DNA from: Cynocephalus volans
Lineage: Eukaryota > Chordata > Mammalia > Dermoptera > Cynocephalidae
Assembly (NCBI RefSeq): GCF_027409185.1
Contig: NC_084463.1
Coordinates: 72,959,852-73,023,851, forward strand
Reading direction: 5' to 3'
DNA: 64,000 nucleotides
In this document: piece by piece, positions 10,671 to 23,159 of the stretch
Layout: each line of letters starts with the position of its first letter
Position numbering within the stretch: position 1 is the stretch's first letter
Translations under genes and position numbers: made by a program
The notes under the pieces: generated by a model
Database searches by the model: none
Told to the model about the DNA's origin: nothing
The model's input: the letters and a program-made list of their open reading frames with translations, nothing else

Positions 10671-12555
10671 ACATGAGAACAGAAATGGAAAAGGTGAAAG
10701 TGTTGCAGAGCTGTTTGAAGGTGCTTAGTCATGAACGAAATGGAGTTAAAAATTCTGAGTCACCTTCTTTACTTCCTTTCTTTTGAACCATTTTAACAGT
10801 ACTCAATTCATCTACTATTGTACAGGGCAAAAACTATATGTCCTCTTACTGAAATGTAGAAATGAGTTCCTGATTTTTCCTAACATCGATGTTAGCTGTC
10901 ACCAGAGCTCTGACGTGTTAATGGAATATCTCCCATCACTTCAGAGAAACAAAAAAATAATTCAAATTATTCCCTTAAGTTTTAATTCCATGTATATGAA
11001 AAGACAAGCCAAGGAGGATGGGTACAGGTAAATCCAGGAAATAGGAATCATAGGACTAGTGGTGGAACCTCCAGTAAATCCTGACAGAAGCTCAAAGGAA
11101 ATGGTCAGGTTCTGCTTAAGCAGAACAGTAAAGGTCACCCGTGCTTATTTTTGCTGCTTCAGTGAGAGAAGAGACAGACCTAGATATATTTAAGGGCTTG
11201 AAACAGAATGAAGATGAGACTGTCTGGGTTATCTGACTGCTGGACTTTTTCAGTTCCACCATATTATAAACAGAGTCCATCTGTGTAAAATGAGAAAGAT
11301 CCACACTGAGAAAACAGGACACAGAGCCACAAAGATTTAGTGGAAAACAAGCTACATTTAAGAGAGCTTATGTGCAGGCTTTATGACCTTGCATATGTGA
11401 ATATCAGCTAGAAATAATCATAAAACAAGGAACCTCCTGAGCCTAGTACCATATGAAAATTCGTTTACCTCTCTTCCTGGAAAATTTACAAATGTGTGAA
11501 GTTTGATACAAAATCTAAGAAAGTGCATTTTAATACATTGAAACATAGTAGTACCACATTTCTATTTAAATCCATTTTTAGAGTGAAGTTTTATCTAATA
11601 TGACATATAAAGTACTGATTTGTCCCATATCGAATTTGGGATATTGACATAATAGTATATTTCTTTAAATGTGTGTGTGTCCCGTATATTATCTAAGTGC
11701 CCAGTATGAAGACTGGATGATGAGAGAAATGATGTGGCTCGTTCTATCACCAGCAGGAAAGCTGCCAAGTGTAAAAACAAATCTCTGGAATGAAGGCCAA
11801 AAGTGACAATCACTTAGATCAGATCATGAGCTAGGGTAGCTCACACCTGTGCCCTTTATTCTCCCGGGACTCTAGGTTCTTTGGATGAAAGATGGGATTC
11901 TAGATCAAACCCAAGAAGAATGAAAGTGAGGGACCACAGAGGAGGAACACAGAATTGTAAGCAGTTTATAGCTCGGCTCTGGAAGCGAGTGATTTTTAAA
12001 CTTCCAAGGAAGTTATGAGTGATGCAGAAAGGCAGGATGGGATTAGAAAACATTTGTGATGTGCTCTAAGTTGCCCTGGATGGTTCCCCCTGGTGGCGTA
12101 AAAGCAACATTGCAGCTTCTGTTCTATCACCTTTGGTCTGTGACTGGTAAGAGAGAGCCTCATCAGACTGCCATCCCTGCCTGTGAGCCAAAGAGGGCCA
12201 CCCTTCAATCTTTCCATCTTGCATCAGAGCTTCTGGAATCATGCTAAAATTTAGTTAAGAAGAGAATGGAGAGGCAAAACCTAAGATAGAGGACTACAAA
12301 AAGAATATTCAATAGGAAGTTTCTGAGAGAGTTCTATACTAGCAAAATGGGAACTTGAGGCTATCAAAGTAGGGTAGACCACTAAATTATCCTCTTGAAA
12401 TGTTCATGTAATGAAAGATCAGGGTTTAGAAAAGATTTTTGCAGTTGATTTAATTACCAATTTCATTTTGTTCAAAAGGTTTAGTGTAAGGGAGCTCTGG
12501 AAAGCATTCTTTGCTCAGATCATGCCATGTTAGAGTTACAGGGGTCTCAGAAAGC
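10671..12555. other. Unassigned intergenic sequence
   Basis: About 1.9 kb without a convincing gene, RNA gene or young repeat. The short open frames in it have no recognisable similarity and no coding context. Confidence 0.4.
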
Positions 12556-12760
12556 AAATAATCTAACGTTCATTTTACAGTGGAAAGAAAAAAAGGCTCA
12601 AAAGTTTGCAAGAGACTTAGTTAAAGTCACTTATTTTTCAAAGTCATTTATTTTTAAGTATTTTTATGGTCCACAGTGTGCCAGGCACATGTACCAGATG
12701 GTGATAAAGCCACGACAAGAATGCAGTGGCCTTACAATTGAACTAGGTGCTGGGTAGACC
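12556..12760. mobile_element. MIR and L2 remnants
   Basis: The segment cattttacagtggaaagaaa...aagtcactt resembles a MIR 3' half on +. It is followed by ggtccacagtgtgccaggca...gatggtgataaagcca, which resembles an L2 3' end on -. Both are short and ancient. Confidence 0.35.
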
Positions 12761-14435
12761 ATGAAGCCCCAAATCCTTCTGGTTACACCATCTCTTTCAC
12801 AGGAAAATGGTGCCAAGTAATTCCTTTAAGCATAAAGAATCAAGTAATTGAAATCTTCTTCCCTGGCTATTGGACAAGTAAAAGAAAACCTACACTATGT
12901 TGCCACAATCCAATATGAAGTGCTCCTGACACTATCAAATTTGCTCTTTGTCAAGAGTGGGTAGTGGGAAGAAGTAGGTAGATCACTTAAGTTTTATTGT
13001 TAATTTTGGAGAGGCCCAGATTGACTAAATGGCAAATAAGGCAATTCCCTGAGCCACTTGCATTCTTGTTATCCCTGCAATAAATCCAGGGTGAAACTAA
13101 CTTGAGGCAAATAATGCACTGCACCAGGGACTAAGGACCATGGGGGACCTGTGTAGATATGTTTGGTGGGAAAGGCCACAAACTGAAGGGAAGGTGCATA
13201 GCATGAGGTTGAAGTAAAAAAAAAAAAAAAAAAGCCAAAAGAGGTAGCATGCAAGGCTTTTGAGCAACAGTAAGGAGCTGGACTTTATTTTGCTGAACAA
13301 TAATAAGATCAATTTACAGCTTTAAAAGTTCTCCCCACAAAACTTAATGCAATATATGTTACACTTGTATAACTGTATACAATACACAATTTAGCATTGA
13401 ATTTCTATAATATATTAAACAATTAGTATTGACTGCATATGGGAAATATGGGATTCCATTATAAGTAAGATCAAGATGAAAATGCAAAAATGTATTTCAG
13501 GTGACCAAATGTTGGTGAAGTAAAGGGAGAGATTTTGGCAGATCTCATGACCTCCTCCAACCCAACAAGGTCCTTTGGGATCCAGATTTTCATAATAATG
13601 TATACAAAGTTTATCAGTGTAGCAGTGAGAATACAGGAAAAAATCAGGGGTAAAACAATGAGTTTATGGCTTAAGTTAAAATATTATCAAATAAACTTAA
13701 TTTATGAAAAGTTCTGTCTGTAGCACTCAGTGGAGCTGAACTTAGCAAAGAGGGGTCGAAGAAGGTTCAAAATGAAGAAATTCACACCACCTCTTGTATT
13801 AAAAACTCTTTGGACGATCTTCCTCTCAGCCTTTACTTAAATTCCTTCTGATGGAAAATGCATATAATTAATAACTTTTGAGATCTCCTGCCTTATTAGA
13901 ATAGTGAGGAAAAAGGTAGGTCTTCAGAGACCTAAATCTCTCATGACATTTGGGTATTACTCAAGTTCCACTTGAAACCTCAGGCAGAATTGACCCTCTG
14001 CAGAAAGTTTTCTGGCAACATTAGGTAACATGGAAGGAGAAATAGGGAGAAAGGAAATTTATTATTTCCTAGTAGATTTCATTTAATTTTTTTGATGAAA
14101 TTACTAGTAGATCAGGGATCCTTCAGGTTTCAGTAGGTATTAAGACCATCATGATAGCTCTGTGAGTTAACTGGGAAATGTAGACAGTAGTTTAGTGCAC
14201 TTAGCTGGAAAACTGATTTAAGCAATCATATCCAAAGGGTGCCTATGAATGAATTGGTGCCAGTTTAAAAGGTGGTATTTGATGATATGTCAAATATCAA
14301 CATTAATTTCAATTGACTTGAATCAGAACATTGGAGTCAGTATTCCTATTCCTCTTCAGCATATTTAAAAATTTTGTTTCCTTTTAGTACATCTATATCC
14401 CAAATTCTTACCAGAGAAATTGAGTGTTATTCTAA
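12761..14435. other. Unassigned intergenic sequence
   Basis: I find no gene here. A short A-run lies at about 13216-13233. Confidence 0.4.
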
Positions 14436-14896
14436 AATCTAACTCTGTCACTTACCTGCTTAAAAAATTTTCAAAGATTCACCATACACTTCAGGATAAT
14501 GACTCAACCTCTGGGCATGGTTTGACCCTGTGTATTTCTGCAGTCTTATCTTTCTTGTCCCCACCTTTCCTTTTAGCCTCTAAGGGTAATAAAATAGTCA
14601 GGGGGTTTGGGATATATGGCTTTCTCTGTCTGAAATATCCCTTGGCCTCACTCTTCACCTGGCTAACTCCAACTCATCTCACAAAACTCTACACAAATGA
14701 CCCTTTATCAGGGTTCATCTTTGAACCTGTCTTCCACTAGTAGGGTTAGGATTAGAGTTAAGAAGGTTAAGATTTCCTTGTAATCATGTAACTTCTAATC
14801 AGAACATTTATGAAATTTATCGGTCTTTGTCTTTGTTAGGCTAACACACTACCTGGCACCTAGATGGAATTTTTTAAATGTTTATTAAATAAAGAT
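14436..14896 (+). mobile_element. L2 fragment (3' region)
   Basis: Blocks in L2 order are visible: cacttacctgcttaaaaaat...tcaaagattcaccat, ...ctgtctgaaatatcccttgg..., and the 3' terminus acactacctggcacctagat followed by tttattaaataaag. This is an old non-coding copy. Confidence 0.55.
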
Positions 14897-15024
14897 GTGA
14901 GTATAACCAAAATTCAAACATTTAAACACTCTGAGATAGCCATTGTTCAAATATTTGAAAAAGTTTGAGCTCATGAGTAAACAAACCATACAAAATTAAT
15001 GTAACCATCAGACAGCATTCTTAA

Positions 15025-15310
15025 CCAAATATGATACAGGCACATAATGGAATACTATACAGCTATAAAAATGTTATTGTAAAACAATGTTTAAATTACA
15101 CGTGGAAATATTTACCACTTATAGTTAGATTTAAAAAGTGGGACACAAAATAGTATCTATAGAATATGCCATTTTTTATAAAAGAGAAGATAAGTACAAA
15201 TGGAAAGGTAACATTTCAGAAGACTACCTCATGTTAACAATGGTTGTTCTGAAGAGGTAGGATTATAATTTTTATTTTTTAGTATTTTCCCTGTTTATAT
15301 TTTCTAACAT
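15025..15310 (+). mobile_element. Old L1 3' fragment
   Basis: The block ataatggaatactatacagc (with tataaaaatg following) is the late-ORF2 motif of old L1. After it comes a decayed 3'UTR. No coding capacity remains. Confidence 0.5.
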
Positions 15311-16325
15311 GAATATTTGGTCTGTGCTATGAAAGTGAAAATATTGTAGACAATCGAATGAGCTCCTTGAGAAGTCCCTCCTGGGGCAGGGTGTTTGGGG
15401 CTCTCCTGCACTGCTGCCCCTTTGTGTATGAGGAGTGGAGAAGGAAATGTGCATCAGGACACTCTTTCTTTTACTCCCCACATCATCCTTACACAGGAAT
15501 GGAATGTCCAACTTAACAAGGAAAGCACGATATAGTGTGTGCTTGGTAGAAAGCAGTCACGGTAGTTTTTAACTTGTATGCTTCATGAGATAATCTTTAC
15601 AGTCCATGAGAAAAGCACACCAAAAGTTAAGGGTCTACATAAACATTCCCTTATGGATACCTTCTGGAACTTAGCCATGCTGAAATGCTCTTTTCTCCAT
15701 GTTTCTCTGAGAGACCAAATCCTCCTTCTGTCCTCCAGAGTGTAAATCCCCACCCCACACTCACAACAGCTACTTGGGCTTTAGTATCCATCATCCTCTC
15801 CCCAGCCAGGGACTTTGTTAAATGTGGGGGACAGAGAAATCTTTAGAGGATTTGTCCTAGTTAGAGAAACATTATATGGAAATATCAGCAAAATAGTTCA
15901 GGAGTCTGGGGTAGCTTTGTTTCATATCTGATGACCTTAGAGGTCTCCTTGTCATTCATGCACATGCACGTTGAAATGTTCCCTCCTTTGCTTCTGGGCC
16001 AGGGAAATCTTGAGAATCCATTTGCAAGGCATGATCTGTTATCTTCTGTACACGAGAAGGGAAGCAGTGTGAGGATCTGTTATCCTTGGTTTGAGCTAAC
16101 TGCCAGGAGACGAGGGGACAGGACAGCTTGTCCACACTTTGTGGAAAACTGCTTTTCCTGGTATCTGAAAGACTGCTAAGATTTTAGGATAAAGAGAGTG
16201 AATAGATTCAAACTTCATGTAGGGGAGTAGGAGGTAGAAAGTTAGCTGGGGAGGTTTTGATCTAGACAATATTTGAAAGAAATTGCATTTTCAGGAAGAG
16301 CAGGGAGTTATTTCAAAAAGGTAGG
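15311..16325. other. Unassigned intergenic sequence
   Basis: I recognise no gene or repeat in this kilobase. Confidence 0.4.
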
Positions 16326-16930
16326 TCAGATTTTCCTTGGGAAACCTCCATGCTGTTTTCCATCATGATCGTACTAATTTACAGTCCCACCAACAGTGCA
16401 GGAGCATTCCCTTCTCTCCACACCCTCGCCAGCATTTGTTATTCATCGTCTTTTTGATTATAGCCAGTCTAACTGGGGTGAGGTGGTATCTCAATGTGGT
16501 TTTGAGCATTTTTTCACGTACCTGTTGGCTGTTTGTCTTCCTTTGAAAAATGTCTATTCAGCTCCTTTGCCCAGTTTTTCATTGGGTTATTTGTTTTTTT
16601 TTTTTTTTTTTACCATGTCATTGCTTGAGTTCCTTGTATATTATGGATATTAATCCCTTGTTGGATGCATAGTTAGCAAATATTTTCTCCCACTCTATAG
16701 GTTGTCATTTCACTGTTTCCTTTGCTGTGCAGAAGCTTTTGAGTTTGATAGAGTCTCATTTGTTTATTTTTTCTTCTGTTGCTTGTGCTTTCAGGCTCAA
16801 GCTCATAAAGTCTGTACCCAGACCTAATTCTTGAAGTGTTCCACCTATATTTTCCCTAGTAATTTTACAGTTTCAGGTCTTATGCTTAAGTGTTTAATCC
16901 ATTTTGAGTTGAGGGAGTGGGGCATCCCAC
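16326..16930 (-). mobile_element. Old L1 ORF2 3' fragment
   Basis: The sequence is the complement of the end of L1 ORF2 (cagtcccaccaacagtgcag, agtctaactggggtgaggtg, ttctcccactctataggttg). Relative to the young copies it has a small internal deletion near 16500 and an expanded T-run at about 16592-16612. It is a decayed, non-coding copy. Confidence 0.8.
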
Positions 16931-16949
16931 TTCTTGCTTCAAATCTGTG

Positions 16950-17165
16950 TTCCAGTCACACTGAATTCTCCAGAATTCCGGCTTCCTTTCACATTCAGGT
17001 TCTTCCCTCTTCCTGGAACACGCTCATCTCCTCCACTAACTCCTAACCATGTCATTCTCTAATGTCAGACACTATATCTCTTCTGATGCTAAAAACAAAG
17101 TCCCCACCCCAGCCACCTCTATACCAGTTTGCATTTATCCTCATCAGAGGTGCCATTAACGTGCA
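16950..17165 (+). mobile_element. L2 fragment
   Basis: The blocks ttcaggttcttccctcttcc...tggaacacgctcatctcctc resemble the L2 3' region. The copy is diverged and short. Confidence 0.4.
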
Positions 17166-18216
17166 TCCATCTTGCCCACAAGACAAAAAGCAAGACTGAG
17201 GTTCTAGAGCTGGGGCCATAGAAATGGTTCACCATCGTATTCACGGCGGCTCAGCAGTGCTAAGCTCCAAAAAGAGTTCAATATATGTATATATTTAAAG
17301 ATACTGAACAAGTAATGTTGGACTGAGAACAATCTAGACTTGGATTTGGGTTGGGGGTGTGTGGCCGAGATATCCAGACAAACAAAATTAAAAAGAATGT
17401 TTTCAAAACTAAACAAAATCAGATTCATTGTCTGATTTATACATGTTTAATTTGCTTATAGAGTTGACGTCCCTCTTTATTTCCATTGCCTGTAGTAAGT
17501 AAGGCACAGTAGTTACCCTGGAGAGGGCCACTGGAGGAAATATTGTGTTATAAAATTAACTTTCCACCTTTCTATTTTTCTCTCGGAAAATAGAAACTGA
17601 CAGAAACTGAGTTATCTTTGGAACATAGAGCCTTCTAAAATGTATTTCAGGACTATCTCAGTATCATTAAGCTGGGAAAAAAGCAAATTTTCTCTATCCA
17701 TATTTCCCTCCAATTCCCAAGGGCCTGCTAGGACAGAATCACAGACTAAAAATAACTTAGACTAATTTAGGCTCAGTTAGGCAAGCTATTTCTCCTGTTG
17801 TACACAGTTGTTTGTATCCCTTTCCAAATGTCTAGTTATTCCATTAATACTATGAAAGTATCTACGTGGTATGAACAAGACTGACCAGACTGCTGTACAT
17901 GTTGATTCACTTCCTTGAAAGTAATTCTCAGAATTCAGCTTTTGCTGGGCATCTATCCTTTCTTTTTCTAACTCATTTTATTACTCATTAAGTTACTATT
18001 TTATAAACATAAATCCTTTATCATCTACCTGATTACCAAGAACACATTCCACTATGCAAACAATCACATTTTCAACATATAAGTATTTTGGTTATAAGTG
18101 AAGAAAAGTAGATAGTTTTATATATTTTCCTTTCTTTAATTTCTGTATTTCATAGGACACTTTATACTGAGTATTTCAAAGTCCCTGTGGTTTTTTTTTT
18201 TTTTTTTACATGAATG
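17166..18216. other. Unassigned intergenic sequence
   Basis: No gene or clear element. A T-run lies at about 18191-18207 just before the MITE. Confidence 0.4.
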
Positions 18217-18290
18217 AAGGTATTTCAAAAAGTTCATGGAAAAATAGAATTAAAAGATAATACAAATCATGAACTTTTTGAAGGACCCTT
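18217..18290. mobile_element. Complete 74-bp mariner-type MITE
   Basis: The left end aaggtatttcaaaaagttca and the right end tgaactttttgaaggaccct form about 22-bp imperfect inverted repeats around a short core (gaattaaaagataatacaaa). The element is non-autonomous and non-coding. Related termini appear at 425-448/7331-7350 and at 22783-22805. The Tc1/mariner affiliation is inferred. Confidence 0.75.
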
Positions 18291-18734
18291 GTATATATCT
18301 ATTTGAGCCATAATACAACTTTTATTTTCTTCCTTGCACACTGTGATCATCATTCCCTAATGCTTTATCCATGTTTAGGTTTCTTACTCATTATATTTTT
18401 CAAGTTCTTGCTTCAAAATTCCTTCAACGTCTACAGAATATATCTATCATCTCTATGCTTTCATGAAGCTTCATGAAGATTCAGTTTGTAATTCTCTCAG
18501 AGTGTGGGATGGCTGGAAAGAACAAGGGCAAGTATATTTCTATCACTTTCAGTACGAGTGCTCTCTAAAAAAGTAAGTAACTATTCCATCTTTCAGCAAT
18601 TTCTAACTCCCATCTCACCTCATCACCCCTACTCCCACATGTATCAGGTCCTGGAGCATTACAGTTTGCACCAAATTAATCAAGAATGAAGTGGTTGAAT
18701 AAGTAAGGCCCAAGGCATAGTTTTGATATGGCAA
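18291..18734. other. Unassigned sequence
   Basis: I recognise no gene or repeat here. Confidence 0.4.
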
Positions 18735-19150
18735 ACAATCCTTGAATACTGCTGTATGCCGGGCCCTTATTCTAGGCACTAAAGAGTTCAGTGGCGAGTA
18801 GGATAGAAAAAGTCCCTATATTCATGGAGCTCATAATTGAATCAGTAGAGATGGCCAATGAACAAAGTAGCATTCTATATGTCAAGTGGTGATAAGTGCC
18901 ATAAAGAAAACTGGGAAAATAGGATGGAGAGTGATGCCTTAAACTTCTTTTCAAGAATGCACTATTCTATGGCTATTCAGGGAGGGCTTTTCTAATGAGG
19001 TGACAATAAGCAGAGACATAAATAAAGACAATGGAGTGAGCTGTTCTGATATCCACAGGGAGGATCATTCCAGATGGAGGGGGCAGAAAGGACAAAGACC
19101 CTCAGGCAGAAGCACTGTTGATATGTTTGAGAAACAGCAAGAGAGGAAGT
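18735..19150 (-). mobile_element. L2 3' fragment
   Basis: The stretch reads as the complement of the L2 3' end through its pre-tail region: tatgccgggcccttattcta, cttcatggagctcat-like blocks, caagtggtgataagtgccat, gagggcttttctaatgagg and gaccctcaggcagaagca. About 400 bp are alignable in order, making this one of the better preserved L2 copies here. Confidence 0.6.
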
Positions 19151-19390
19151 GGAAATGCAGAATCATGTTTGCAAGTTTCTGCAGGCACCACATCTGCTAA
19201 TACTTCCCCTGTCCCATCCCCCCAGCAAGTCACACAGCCAACCTCAGACCTCAGAATCCAGGGTGACGAAATTGGGACTCTCCTGGAAAATCTTTACCCA
19301 CATCCTCAACTATTCATTTAGAATAAAAACCAAAAAGTAGGACTTGTGAGACAAATGATCTTTTGAGTTTTTTCCTTTATACAATTAATG

Positions 19391-20030
19391 CAGCAAATAA
19401 CATTTGACTTTTTAATATTAAATCCCCCTTACATTCCTAGGATAAGATCAATTTGTTCATGATGTACATGATTTTTAAGTATTTATATATTTGGTTTGCT
19501 AATACGTTTTTGGACTTCTAGAGATTCATGAGTGCACGTTAATGAGTCAGATTGGTATGCAATTTTTTTTCCCTTATCCTGTCTAGTTTGTTTTGATAGT
19601 AAGTAGTTTGTTTTGATAGTAAGGCCAAGTTGATATTGTGGAAGTAACCAGAGACTATAACCTCTTTTATTCTAGGGATGAGATGGTGCAAGATTAAATT
19701 CACTGGTTTTTGAAATGCTTAGCAGAATTTGCCAGTGAAGCCATTTGACACTTTCCTTTATGGGAGAGTTTTAAATGCTGATTCAATCTTCTAGTCAGGA
19801 AATAGAGTTCCTATTTATTCTTGTTTTAGTTTTCATAAGATATATTTTCCTAGAAAATTTTCAGTTTTCATTTAGGTCTAACTCTGTTTATAATATCTTT
19901 CCATTATTTCTTAATGTCTATAAGATGTGCAGTGATGTTCCGTTTTGCGATTCTAAAATTGCTTTTTTTGTCTTTTCTCTTCTTGATAAATGTTGCAATA
20001 GGTTTATTGATTTTATTAATTAAAAATAAA
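19391..20030 (-). mobile_element. Old L1 ORF2 (RT-region) fragment
   Basis: The complement of the L1 RT region is recognisable: ccttacattcctaggataag, tttggtttgctaatacgttt, then a long decayed stretch. A local 20-bp duplication, tagtttgttttgatagtaag, lies at about 19585-19622. Confidence 0.5.
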
Positions 20031-21010
20031 ATATAATACACACATATAACTACACTACCCTACTATTTTACATTATACTGATGGTATTAACTAATGCAAT
20101 TAGAAAACAGGAAACAGCTAGAGTCATAGAGATTTGAAAAAAATAGGAAAGTTACCTTCAGTTGCAAATGATATGACGGTACTCCCAGAAAACTCTGGGG
20201 AATCAATGATAAAATTAGATGAAACAATAAAAGAATTCAGTAAAGTAACAGTTTATAAAAATTAGCATACAGAAATGAATGACCTAAATAAGCAAAAAGA
20301 AGTATTTAGATAATATAATGGAAGATAAAACTATATATAAATAGGGGGTGATAAAAATTTTAAAACTGAGGAATGTGCTTAACAAAAATGTGCAATACCT
20401 ACATGAAGAAAACTTTAAAACAATTTTGAAAGACACAAAAATAGATCTGACCAAATAAAAAATGCATCCCTTGTATTTGGCCATGATGACTCAACATCAC
20501 AAAGATGTCAGTTTTTCTTAAATTAATTTATATATTTAATGTGATTCCAATAAAAATATCAACAAGTATTTTTCCTGGAGCTAGAAAAGTTGATGCCAAA
20601 GTTCATATGGAAAAATAAGCACACAAGAATAGCTAGGAAAATATGGAAAAGAAATGCTAAGGGAAGGGATGAGTTTCACAATACGTTAAAACATGTTATA
20701 AATCCTTTACAATTAAAACAATGTTGAATTCACAAATGAATAAACAAACATATCAATGAAATAAAATAGCAAATTGACAAATAGACCCAAGTACACACAG
20801 AAATTTAATATGCGATAAAGATGGTATCTAAAAATACTCAGAGGTGAAGTTTTTAATAAATGCTGCTGGGGTAAGTGGATGGCCATTTGGAAGAAGATAG
20901 GATTGAATCCATAACTCACACCATGCACATGAATAAACTCCAAAGTGAACCAGATACATAGATGTAAAAATGAAGCTATGCAAGTACTAGGAAGTGTAAC
21001 TTCCCCCACA
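20031..21010 (+). mobile_element. Old L1 ORF2 fragment
   Basis: The blocks aataaaagaattcagtaaag, aatgtgattccaataaaaat, gaatagctaggaaaatatgg and aactccaaagtgaaccagat follow the order of the ORF2 region downstream of the RT core. Many stops are present. It abuts an older - strand L1, suggesting a mosaic of insertions. Confidence 0.6.
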
Positions 21011-21447
21011 CCCTGGCTGTGGGGAAAGGCAATCTATGACTCAAAATCCAGATTTGATAAAATTTAAAGAAGGTATACTGTCTTCTGGACCTCTAAAGTG
21101 AAATCATTGGTTAATTGAATTGTTGTTCCCCTGTAAATAATGTGTTATTTTCTACTTGCTTCTTTCAAGTTATCTCTTTGTCTTTGGTCTTCAGCAGTTA
21201 AACTATGATGTACCGACAATTAAGTTTTTACAAGACTCAAACCTGCCATATGTAACAGCTATTAATTCTTTAAAAAAAAACAAGAAAAAAAAATACACAC
21301 AGTCACTTGAGAGTGAATGAAAGCATGATAATTTTTGAGGGGAGTCAAAACTTGGAAGAAGTCCCCATGGAGTAAGTTCATCCCTTTTACAACTTTACTG
21401 GAAGACATGTCAAAACAGCCACCAAGTGGGGTGGGTAAATCCCCAGT
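21011..21447. other. Unassigned sequence
   Basis: I recognise no gene or repeat. It ends in the target site of L1-B. Confidence 0.4.
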
Positions 21448-21457
21448 AGAAAACCCA

Positions 21458-21977
21458 AAAAATGTTCCCCAATGTTCATCGCAGCACTCTTTACAATAGC
21501 CAAGAGTTGGAACCAGCCCAAATGCCCATCATCAGATGAGTGGATACGGAAAATGTGGTACATCTACACAATGGAATACTACTCAGCTATAAAAACGAAT
21601 GAAATACTGCCATTTGCAACAACATGGATGGACCTCGAGAGAATGATATTAAGTGAAACAAGTCAGGCACAGAAAGAGAAATACCACATGTTCTCACTTA
21701 TTGGAGGGAGCTAAAAATTAATATATAAATTCACACACACACATACACACATACACACACAAACCGGGGGGCGGGGAGGAAGAAGATATAACAACAACAA
21801 TTATTTGAAGTTGATACAACAAACAAACAGAAAGGACATTGTTGGGGGGGGGGGGAGGGAGAAGGGAGGGAGGTTTTGGTGATGGGGAGCATTAATCAGC
21901 TACAATGTATATCGACAAAATAAAATTTAAAAAAAATAAAAAAAAATAAAAATAAAAAAAATAAAAAAAAAAAAAAA
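21458..21977 (+). mobile_element. Young 5'-truncated LINE-1 (copy B)
   Basis: Only the last 80 or so codons of ORF2 (21472-21714, open to its stop), the 3'UTR and the A-rich tail remain. The flanking repeat agaaaaccca occurs at 21448-21457 and 21978-21987. A few extra A residues lie between the 5' repeat and the first L1-matching base near 21463. It is close in sequence to the other young copies, so recent. The remaining frame is not a functional gene. Confidence 0.9.
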
Positions 21978-21987
21978 AGAAAACCCA

Positions 21988-22782
21988 TAATCTTTATGGC
22001 CCATAGACAAGAAGACAATTCATGACAGTTCCAGACAGTGGCAAGTTAGGGAAGATTTCTGAAAGTGAGCCAGAGTGGGGTGATTCTCAAATTATATGAA
22101 TAAACTCTGGCCAGTTCTCTGGCTTGAACTATGGATACATGGGGGCAAACTCAAAGTAGCGCAACTAAATATGGAAGAACTGTGTTGAGATTTGAGCTGC
22201 CACCCAAAAGAAATAGCTTGCAAGTTAAGTTCAATCAAATGAATTGCTTTCCAAAGAAAAATATCAGACTTTTATAGAATCTCTAAAACATAATACTCAC
22301 CTTGCCCAGGATACAATCCAAAATTAATGAACAAATAAAGAACCAGAAAAACGTAACCTATTTTTAAGAGAAAACATAAATAAACGGATGACCCAGATGT
22401 TGGAGCTAGTAGACAGGTTCTTAAAGGAGCTGCTATAACTACATGCAATGAAGCAAAAGAAAATATTCGTGGAAAATATCTAAAGTAAAGGAAGATGTAT
22501 CTTGCATAAATATAGAAAAAAGAATAATATATAATCTTTATCTTTATTCCTTAATATGTCATTATTTACCTATAGATGTAAATAATACAATATCCCAAAT
22601 TTAAAAACTTACCAAATGTTCTTAACAGCAGAATTGAGATGACAGGGGTAAAGAACAGAGAAGTTAAAGATAGGCTAATATAAAATATGTAATCTGAACA
22701 ACAAGAAAAAAAAGATTGAAAGAAAGTAAATTGAACTTCAGGTACAATTGTGGGACAATATTGAGTGGAATAACATATAAGG
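21988..22782. other. Unassigned sequence
   Basis: I recognise no gene here. Confidence 0.4.
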
Positions 22783-22805
22783 GTTCTTCAAAAAGTTCAT
22801 GTCTC
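22783..22805. repeat. Isolated mariner-type terminus
   Basis: The motif gggttcttcaaaaagttcat matches the terminus of the 74-bp MITE at 18217. I do not find a matching inverted end within the next few hundred bases, and the following 340 bp encode no recognisable transposase. It is either a fragment or one end of a longer relative. Confidence 0.5.
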
Positions 22806-22982
22806 CTAAGGGGAGTTCTAATTGGTGGGTTTAAAGCAAGAGGCATGAGCTCTGTGTATGTACACTGTAACTGAGAGGGAGTTACTGTGGCATATCTGCA
22901 TAGTCCACGTGGGGAATGGGGATACGTGAGGTGAGCCAAGTACGTAGTATGTAGCTGTCCAGTGGTGACATGGTTACTGAGA

Positions 22983-23021
22983 GGCAGTTGCATAAGGCAG
23001 TTGCATAAGGCAGTTGCATAT
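22983..23021. repeat. 14-bp minisatellite, three units
   Basis: The unit ggcagttgcataag recurs nearly three times in tandem without interruption. Confidence 0.8.
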
Positions 23022-23159
23022 TCCTCGATCACACTGAGGAATTGGAAGGAGGTGGAGACTGGAAATTGTGTCAAGGGTAAATAAGCCCTCTTTCCAATAT
23101 TCCAATATGAAAAAGTCCAACTTACATTTGAAATGAAGGCCAAGGCAACATAAAATTAT

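Noticed and set aside
22664-23143. 159-codon open frame on the - strand beside a mariner-type terminus
   Set aside because: I looked for transposase motifs and saw none. It includes the 14-bp minisatellite and has no recognisable similarity, so it is most likely chance.
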